In this document: piece after piece, positions 60,056-64,000 of the stretch | Layout: each line of letters opens with the position of its first letter | Position numbering within the stretch: the first letter of the stretch is position 1 | Origin: JAKLFA01 sp964450385 | Lineage (GTDB): Bacteria > Omnitrophota > Gorgyraeia > Zapsychrales > JANLHA01 | Length of the DNA: 64,000 nucleotides | Assembly: GCA_964450385.1 (NCBI GenBank) | Contig: CAYVEC010000001.1 | Span: 1 to 64,000 of the forward strand | Reading direction: 5' to 3' | Notes under the pieces: model-generated | Seen by the model: only the letters and a program-made list of their open reading frames with translations | What the model was told of the DNA's origin: nothing | Database searches by the model: none | Made by a program: the position numbers and the translations under genes

Positions 60056-60083
60056 TTGTCGCACGGGGCATGGATGGTATACT
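60056..60083 (+). promoter_or_regulatory. Candidate promoter, TG-extended -10
   Basis: TTGTCG at 60056-60061 and TGG-TATACT (60078-60083) with a 16-base spacer, ahead of the small gene at 60118. Confidence 0.55.
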
Positions 60084-60117
60084 TGCACTAACTAACGAGG
60101 GAGATGGGGGGGGTGTC

Positions 60118-60471
60118 ATGAAACGTGTTATCTTTCGCCACAAACTATCACCCGCACATAGACGGAAACTCGTGTCGATCCATGAGACGAATTCTGACAA
60201 GCAAGTCACCACGCGCATCCGGAAGAGTTTTCTCTATCAGCTTGAGATCGTCCGCGATGGAAATACCGCGGAACAGGACCCGGAGATGTTCATCCATAAG
60301 CAGGTCGACAGCGCGAGAAAATATGAGGAGTTTTGGTTCCGGACCAAGGGAAGCTTTTGCCTTGTTTCGGGCGAGGATGTTGTCCGTGTCCATTTTAGTC
60401 ATTCCCTGCGGATTGAGATGCAGTGGAGACAGAAGGCTTTCTCCCCCAAAAAGTCAGTTACACTGACTTAG
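60118..60471 (+). CDS. Small basic protein of unknown function
   Basis: 117 residues. ATG 60118 is preferred; the site is GAGATGGGGGG. The protein is basic at both ends, has no signal or membrane segment and resembles no family known to me. The N-terminal MKRVIFRHKLSPAHRRKLVS and central HKQVDSARKYEEFWFRTKG suggest a soluble alpha/beta fold. It has its own promoter and a strong terminator, which supports a real gene. Confidence 0.6.
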   Translation: MKRVIFRHKLSPAHRRKLVSIHETNSDKQVTTRIRKSFLYQLEIVRDGNTAEQDPEMFIHKQVDSARKYEEFWFRTKGSFCLVSGEDVVRVHFSHSLRIEMQWRQKAFSPKKSVTLT

Positions 60472-60498
60472 GCTACGTGAGTAACATCACCAGCCACC

Positions 60499-60534
60499 CT
60501 GGTGGGGCGATTTTCCGCCCCACCAGTTTTTTTT
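60499..60534 (+). terminator. Intrinsic terminator
   Basis: A perfect 11-bp GC-rich hairpin (60499-60509 with 60516-60526) is followed by eight T residues (60527-60534). Confidence 0.95.
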
Positions 60535-60625
60535 GGCCCCCCGGTGCCCTTGCCTGGTGAAAAAACCATCTCACTTTATTTTTGTCTATGTTACAATATC
60601 TCTACGTTAACGAGGAGCGTGAGGC

Positions 60626-61669
60626 ATGAGCGTGAAGATCTTATTTTTCGATACCAAGCCGTATGATCAGCAGTTTTTTGATCTCGCGAATCAGCATTAT
60701 GGTTTTGAGATCAAGTATATGGCGGGGCGGTTAAATCAGGACACGGCGGTGTTCGCGAAAGGATTTCCTGCCGTGTGCGCCTTTGTCAATGATGTGATTG
60801 ACGGTCCGACGCTGGATGCCCTGGCGGCATCAGGTGTCCGTCTGATCGCCCTCCGCTGCGCCGGATATAATAATGTCGATCTGAAGAAGGCCTATGGCCG
60901 GATCCATGTTGTGCGTGTTCCTGGCTACTCGCCGCACGCCGTCGCCGAACATGCCGTCGCCTTGATGATGACTCTGAATCGCAAGACGCATCGCGCCTAT
61001 AATCGCACCCGGGAAGGGAATTTTTCCATTCAGGGTCTGCTCGGACAGGATCTCTTCGGCAAGACCGCTGGGATCATCGGCACGGGTAAGATCGGCCGGT
61101 GCATGATCTCGATCTTAAAAGGTTTTGGAATGCGGGTCTTGGCCTATGACCGGTTTCCCGACGCTGCCTATGCCGCTTCCGAGGGCATCGAATATGTTGA
61201 ACTCCCCGGCCTGTATCGTTACAGTGACGTCATCTCGCTCCACTGCCCCTTGATCCCTGAGACGCACCATCTGATCAATCGCGAGACGATCCGGCAGATG
61301 AAGGAAGGGGTGGTGATCATCAATACCGGGCGCGGCGGGCTCGTGAACACCCGGGATCTCATTGAGGGTCTGAAATCCCGGAAGATCGGGGCCGCTGGAT
61401 TGGATGTTTATGAAGAGGAAGGGGATTATTTTTTTGAGGATTTCTCGGCCGGGGTGATCGATGACGATATCCTCGCGCGTCTCATGACCTTCCCGAATGT
61501 CCTGATCACGTCGCACCAGGGTTTTTTTACCCAGGAGGCCCTTGCCAATATTGCCCAAACCACATTGGAAAATATCAAGGTTTTCGCCGGAGAGAACATC
61601 CTGAATCATGAGATTTGCTATCGCTGTGATGGAGAGTGCACGAAGAAAACATCTGGCCGATGTTTTTGA
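60626..61669 (+). CDS. D-lactate dehydrogenase / 2-hydroxyacid dehydrogenase with Cys-rich tail
   Basis: 347 residues of the D-isomer-specific family. The substrate lobe has LIALRCAGYNNVDL (with the substrate-binding Arg region), and the NAD lobe has GIIGTGKIGRCMI. It also has HCPLIPETHHLIN, NTGRGGLVNTRDL (Arg) and the Glu/His pair ending in ITSHQGFFTQEA. It reduces pyruvate to D-lactate (LdhA-like). The last 18 residues contain four Cys (CYRCDGECTKKTSGRCF), an unusual possible metal or redox tail. GAGGAGCGTGAGGC precedes ATG 60626. Confidence 0.92.
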   Translation: MSVKILFFDTKPYDQQFFDLANQHYGFEIKYMAGRLNQDTAVFAKGFPAVCAFVNDVIDGPTLDALAASGVRLIALRCAGYNNVDLKKAYGRIHVVRVPGYSPHAVAEHAVALMMTLNRKTHRAYNRTREGNFSIQGLLGQDLFGKTAGIIGTGKIGRCMISILKGFGMRVLAYDRFPDAAYAASEGIEYVELPGLYRYSDVISLHCPLIPETHHLINRETIRQMKEGVVIINTGRGGLVNTRDLIEGLKSRKIGAAGLDVYEEEGDYFFEDFSAGVIDDDILARLMTFPNVLITSHQGFFTQEALANIAQTTLENIKVFAGENILNHEICYRCDGECTKKTSGRCF

Positions 61670-61875
61670 CCTCGACGGGATAAGGCCCTTTGGATGGTCC
61701 GGAAGACCGCGGTGAAATAATTTTAAAAGAACACTATACTCGGCACACCGGTATGTTAGAATAAATCCGCTTTCAGGAACGAGAGGGTGGTGGGTGCGTA
61801 CGGTAGGGCTGTCACGAAAGATTATTTTCTATTATGGCAGGCAAGCGTAGTGACGAGTCCGGATGCCCAGTCGGG

Positions 61876-61887
61876 GAGGGCGCCCTC
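61876..61887. promoter_or_regulatory. Perfect 12-bp palindrome upstream of lipoprotein gene
   Basis: GAGGGCGCCCTC is a perfect inverted repeat 43 bases before GTG 61930. It may be a repressor operator or a small RNA hairpin. It may also be chance in GC-rich DNA. Confidence 0.3.
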
Positions 61888-61929
61888 AGGGATCATTTAT
61901 GTGGGAACCATGTTACAAAGGAGGATGCG

Positions 61930-62412
61930 GTGCTGAAAAAGTTTTTAATCGTGGCGGGTGTGGCGGTCATGGCGTCGGGATGCGCGACCACGCAGGCGAC
62001 ACAGAACGAGACGATGGTGACTCAGCTTCAATTTCGTGTCGGTGATCTCGAGCGGAAACTTGAGAATCGGGAAGAGCAGATCAAGGAATTGTCGTATCAG
62101 GTCAAGGATCTTACTTTTGAAGTCTCGCGCTTGAAGGATTCTTCGAAACGAACGAGCATGGTCCGGACAACGACGTCAGCGAAGACGACATCGTCGGGTG
62201 CCGAGGATGACCGGATCATCCGTGTCGAGGCGAGTGAAAAGGATGTCCAGACCGCCCTCAAGAACGCGGGATATTATACGGGAACGATTGATGGCCGGAT
62301 CGGATCGGGGACAAAGAGCGCGATCGTGCAGTTCCAGACCGACAATAATTTAAAGGCTGATGGGATCATCGGCGGACAGACCTGGACCGAACTGAAGAAG
62401 TTCTTGCGATAA
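61930..62412 (+). CDS. Lipoprotein with coiled coil and peptidoglycan-binding domain
   Basis: 160 residues from GTG 61930, with an AGGAGGA site. The N-terminus has a basic start, a hydrophobic stretch and a lipobox-like VMASGC (Cys ~20 lipidated). A coiled coil follows (~30-70, heptads LQFRVGDLERKL...), then a Ser/Thr/Lys-rich linker and a PG_binding_1 domain (~100-160, ALKNAGYYTGTIDGRIG...SAIVQFQTDNNLKADGIIGGQTW). It would tether the outer membrane to the cell wall. Confidence 0.85.
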   Translation: MLKKFLIVAGVAVMASGCATTQATQNETMVTQLQFRVGDLERKLENREEQIKELSYQVKDLTFEVSRLKDSSKRTSMVRTTTSAKTTSSGAEDDRIIRVEASEKDVQTALKNAGYYTGTIDGRIGSGTKSAIVQFQTDNNLKADGIIGGQTWTELKKFLR

Positions 62413-62422
62413 CGGTTCCGTT

Positions 62423-63043
62423 TTATGAGCGGGCGATCAGAATGCCCGTCGGCTGGTAGCGCCGTTTGTGGTTCCAGAGCGGATCATTAACGCGGATTTC
62501 ACGGCAGTGGGTCAATGATGTCGTGGCCATAAGCATGCGGGCGAGTTCCTTAACGGACCTCGCCCCTGTTTTTATCATGCGTTGATTATCAAAGATCACA
62601 ATGACCCCGTTGTCCTCAATGGCGCAGATGATGTGTGCCTCGTCATGATCGGATAAGAGAAGGAGCCGCGGGGTGAACCCGAGGACCTTGAGGGCCCGGG
62701 CGGCTAGGATCGCAAGGTCCTCACAGTCACCATAGCCGTGACGCAGGGTTTCGATGGGATCGTTCCAGATATCCGCCTCAGGGTCTTGGCGATAGGTCAG
62801 GTTGGAGGCCATCCATGCCGCGAAATCATCGAGCGTTGAGATTCGACGGGTCCGGAGGAATGAGGCGATGTGACTGTCGGTGAGGTCGGCCCCCGCGGTA
62901 AGGACGCCTTGGTTGGCAGTGACGGTGTGTTAGATCTGATAAGGGGTGGAGGGGGTGGAGGGGTTGGAGAAACTCGGGGTGGCGGCTAGCGCCTCGATGA
63001 GGAAAACGCCGAGACAGATTGAGGGTCGTGATATCTTCTTCAT
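62423..63043 (-). pseudogene. Secreted transglutaminase-like protein, broken by an in-frame stop
   Basis: Read on the minus strand from ATG 63043 (site AAAAGG). The frame encodes a signal peptide (MKKISRPSICLGVFLIEALA), a Pro/Ser/Thr spacer, then TAA at 62932-62930, and continues in the same frame with no further stop to 62423. The rest carries the transglutaminase-like triad: Cys in HGYGDCEDLA, His in DEAHIICAI, Asp in VIFDNQ. The conserved-looking LDDFAAWMASNLTYRQDP between the stop and ATG 62812 shows the fragment from 62812 is N-truncated. The stop lies beside a short GGGGTGGAG tandem run. Confidence 0.7.
62943..62968. repeat. Short imperfect tandem repeat, about 9 bp unit
   Basis: GGGGTGGAG occurs in two direct copies followed by a near-copy with TT. 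It encodes the Ser-Thr-Pro repeats of the broken transglutaminase-like protein, just upstream of the premature stop. Confidence 0.5.
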
Positions 63044-63101
63044 GCCTTTTGGGTGCCATGCCCACGGCAGAGGTATTGTATATTAAACGAGGAGAAAGTC
63101 C

Positions 63102-63740
63102 ATGGAATATCCGGAACACCGAATGACTCGGCCCGACCAGGGAACGGGTGCTGCCCTCCGAGGCCTGATCGTTGACCACTGTAAGACTTTTAAGACGGCC
63201 TGGCTGAAATTAGGACAGACCCTGTATCCGGTCTGGAAGGACAAGATGTTTTATGCCTGGGGGTTTGAGAAATTTGAATATTATGCCCGTGAGGAGTTAG
63301 GGCTGAAGAAGGAGGTCGCGCTTCGGCTTTTAAAAACGTATTTTTTCATCGAGCAGCGTGAGCCGGCCTATCTGGATGAGGGGTTTGCCGGTGGGCGTGA
63401 GGCTGTCCGAGTCCCTGGCTGCGATGAGATCAATGTCTTGCGCCTGGCCAGTGCGAAGCGAGAGCTTAAGCGTGAGGATTATCAGAAACTTAAAAAGGCG
63501 GTTTTTGAGCAGGGCCGTGATGCGAGTCTCGTTCGAAAAGATCTCGTGGCCCTGATGCGGGAACGCAAGGAGATCGATCCCGATGAGGAACGCCAGGAGC
63601 GCTGTGAGGCGGCGGTCCGGCGCCTCGCGACCGCGTTAAAGACGTTTTCGAGAGACATGGAGGCGCTGAAACTGGCCTCGCCCGAGCTCCTCGAGGACGC
63701 GAAGGCTCTTCTTCAGAAATTGGGTGATAAAGAAGAATAA
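63102..63740 (+). CDS. Unknown helical protein upstream of lexA
   Basis: 212 residues; ATG 63102 after GAGGAGAAAG. It is highly charged and mostly helical. The N-terminal half has WLKLGQTLYPVWKDKMFYAWGFEKFEYYAREELGLKKEVALRLLKTYFFIEQ, an arrangement of short helices that could bind DNA (the LGLKKEVALRLLKTY helix-turn-helix-like part). The C-terminal half is Arg/Glu-rich and possibly coiled coil. I do not recognise the family. It lies 39 bases before lexA, but lexA has its own promoter. Confidence 0.65.
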   Translation: MEYPEHRMTRPDQGTGAALRGLIVDHCKTFKTAWLKLGQTLYPVWKDKMFYAWGFEKFEYYAREELGLKKEVALRLLKTYFFIEQREPAYLDEGFAGGREAVRVPGCDEINVLRLASAKRELKREDYQKLKKAVFEQGRDASLVRKDLVALMRERKEIDPDEERQERCEAAVRRLATALKTFSRDMEALKLASPELLEDAKALLQKLGDKEE

Positions 63741-63743
63741 TTC

Positions 63744-63773
63744 TTGACATACCGCACGTATGAGTGGTAATGT
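63744..63773 (+). promoter_or_regulatory. lexA promoter with embedded palindromic operator candidate
   Basis: TTGACA at 63744-63749 and TAATGT at 63768-63773 (18-base spacer). Between them, overlapping the -35 box, CATAC-CGCAC-GTATG (63748-63762) is a perfect 5-bp inverted repeat. Its place suggests autorepression by LexA. Confidence 0.55.
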
Positions 63774-63779
63774 ATCTCC

Positions 63780-64000
63780 ATGGAAAAAGAGACCCAACTA
63801 ACAGACAAACAACGCAGTGTTCTCAAGTTCATCTATCAAAAGGTGAAGACGGTCAATATGCCGCCGACCTTACGGGAGATCGCGGAGCATTTCGGTTTTT
63901 CATCGACCGCGACGGTGCGGGACCATCTTCAGGCCTTGGCCCATAAAGGATATATCCGGTTGGCGGAAGGCCGGGCCCGGGCGATTGAGCTTGTGCGGAA
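63780..64000 (+). CDS. lexA: LexA repressor, 3' partial
   Basis: Only the N-terminal 73 codons are in the window. The winged helix-turn-helix is clear: LTDKQRSVLKFIYQ, MPPTLREIAEHFGFSSTATVRDHLQALAHKGYI and a wing with AEGRARAIEL. The Ala-Gly cleavage site and the Ser/Lys dyad lie beyond the end. It represses SOS genes until RecA triggers self-cleavage. ATG 63780 follows its own promoter by only a few bases, and the ribosome site is poor. Confidence 0.93.
   Translation, partial: MEKETQLTDKQRSVLKFIYQKVKTVNMPPTLREIAEHFGFSSTATVRDHLQALAHKGYIRLAEGRARAIELVR

Noticed and set aside
61670..61929. Riboswitch in the leader before the lipoprotein gene
   Set aside because: The region was compared by eye with c-di-GMP, SAM, TPP, cobalamin, glycine and fluoride consensus cores; no match beyond chance words.
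62923..62937. Selenocysteine or programmed readthrough at the TAA in the transglutaminase-like gene
   Set aside because: The codon is TAA, not TGA, and no recoding hairpin or stimulatory context is visible; mutation or base error is simpler.
1..64000. CRISPR arrays, insertion sequences, prophage genes, toxin-antitoxin pairs
   Set aside because: No regularly spaced repeats, transposase motifs, phage structural genes or short toxin-antitoxin overlaps were found on either strand.

Overview
The window reads like a chromosomal segment of an uncultivated, diderm, probably anaerobic bacterium, most consistent with candidate phylum Omnitrophota (OP3) or a relative in the wider PVC group. This is an inference. 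It rests on the O-antigen style cluster, the periplasmic peptide importer, a lipoprotein, an acyl-CoA dehydrogenase/EtfB/ferredoxin-EtfA set, a class III (prepilin-like) signal on a Cys-rich protein, and dockerin/TIG secreted enzymes. No 16S rRNA or ribosomal protein is present to settle it. The stretch looks like a draft assembly: ten Ns lie at 3932-3941.

Layout. Bases 1-12.7 kb are AT-rich and hold a one-strand surface-polysaccharide cluster: two SAM methyltransferases, a Wzx-type flippase, a Wzy-type polymerase, several glycosyltransferases, a nucleotide-sugar epimerase and an O-carbamoyltransferase. Base composition changes sharply near 12.75 kb. From there to 18 kb lies a GC-rich WbpV / WbpL / O-antigen ligase / WbpM cassette, which would make the first sugar, start the repeat unit on undecaprenyl phosphate and transfer the finished polymer. 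Next come pgk-tpiA-secG (18-20.5 kb), a five-gene peptide ABC importer (20.6-26.1 kb), a large membrane-TPR protein, and glgC (28.6-29.8 kb). On the minus strand sits acyl-CoA dehydrogenase-etfB-etfA (29.9-33.0 kb). The plus strand resumes with an acyl carrier protein, SMC, a prepilin-like Cys-rich secreted protein, a minus-strand GAF-GGDEF protein, cvpA-dnaG-rpoD, a secreted protein of unknown role, tRNA-Ile2(CAT), tRNA-Val(CAC), a zinc-ribbon coiled-coil protein, RNase HI overlapping RNase P RNA, yebC-ruvC-ruvA-scpB, and an aromatic amino acid run pheA-hisC-aroF-tyrA that continues into cmk-lepA-lepB-plsY. The last 7 kb hold a secreted glycoside hydrolase with nested dockerin/TIG modules, a D-lactate dehydrogenase family enzyme, a peptidoglycan-binding lipoprotein, a transglutaminase-like gene broken by a stop codon, an unknown gene and the start of lexA.

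The most interesting signals are these: dockerin-like EF-hand pairs inserted inside TIG domains; a class III signal peptide joined to TSP1-like and CGNG-type Cys repeats; RNase P RNA overlapping the 3' end of the RNase HI gene by about 70 bases; a DnaG primase that has lost most zinc ligands; an SMC with about half of a normal hinge; and a caffeyl-CoA-reductase-like acd-etfB-etfA set. Sigma70 promoters are easy to read, many with TG-extended -10 boxes, and four strong intrinsic terminators are visible. No CRISPR array, insertion sequence, integrase or prophage was seen.
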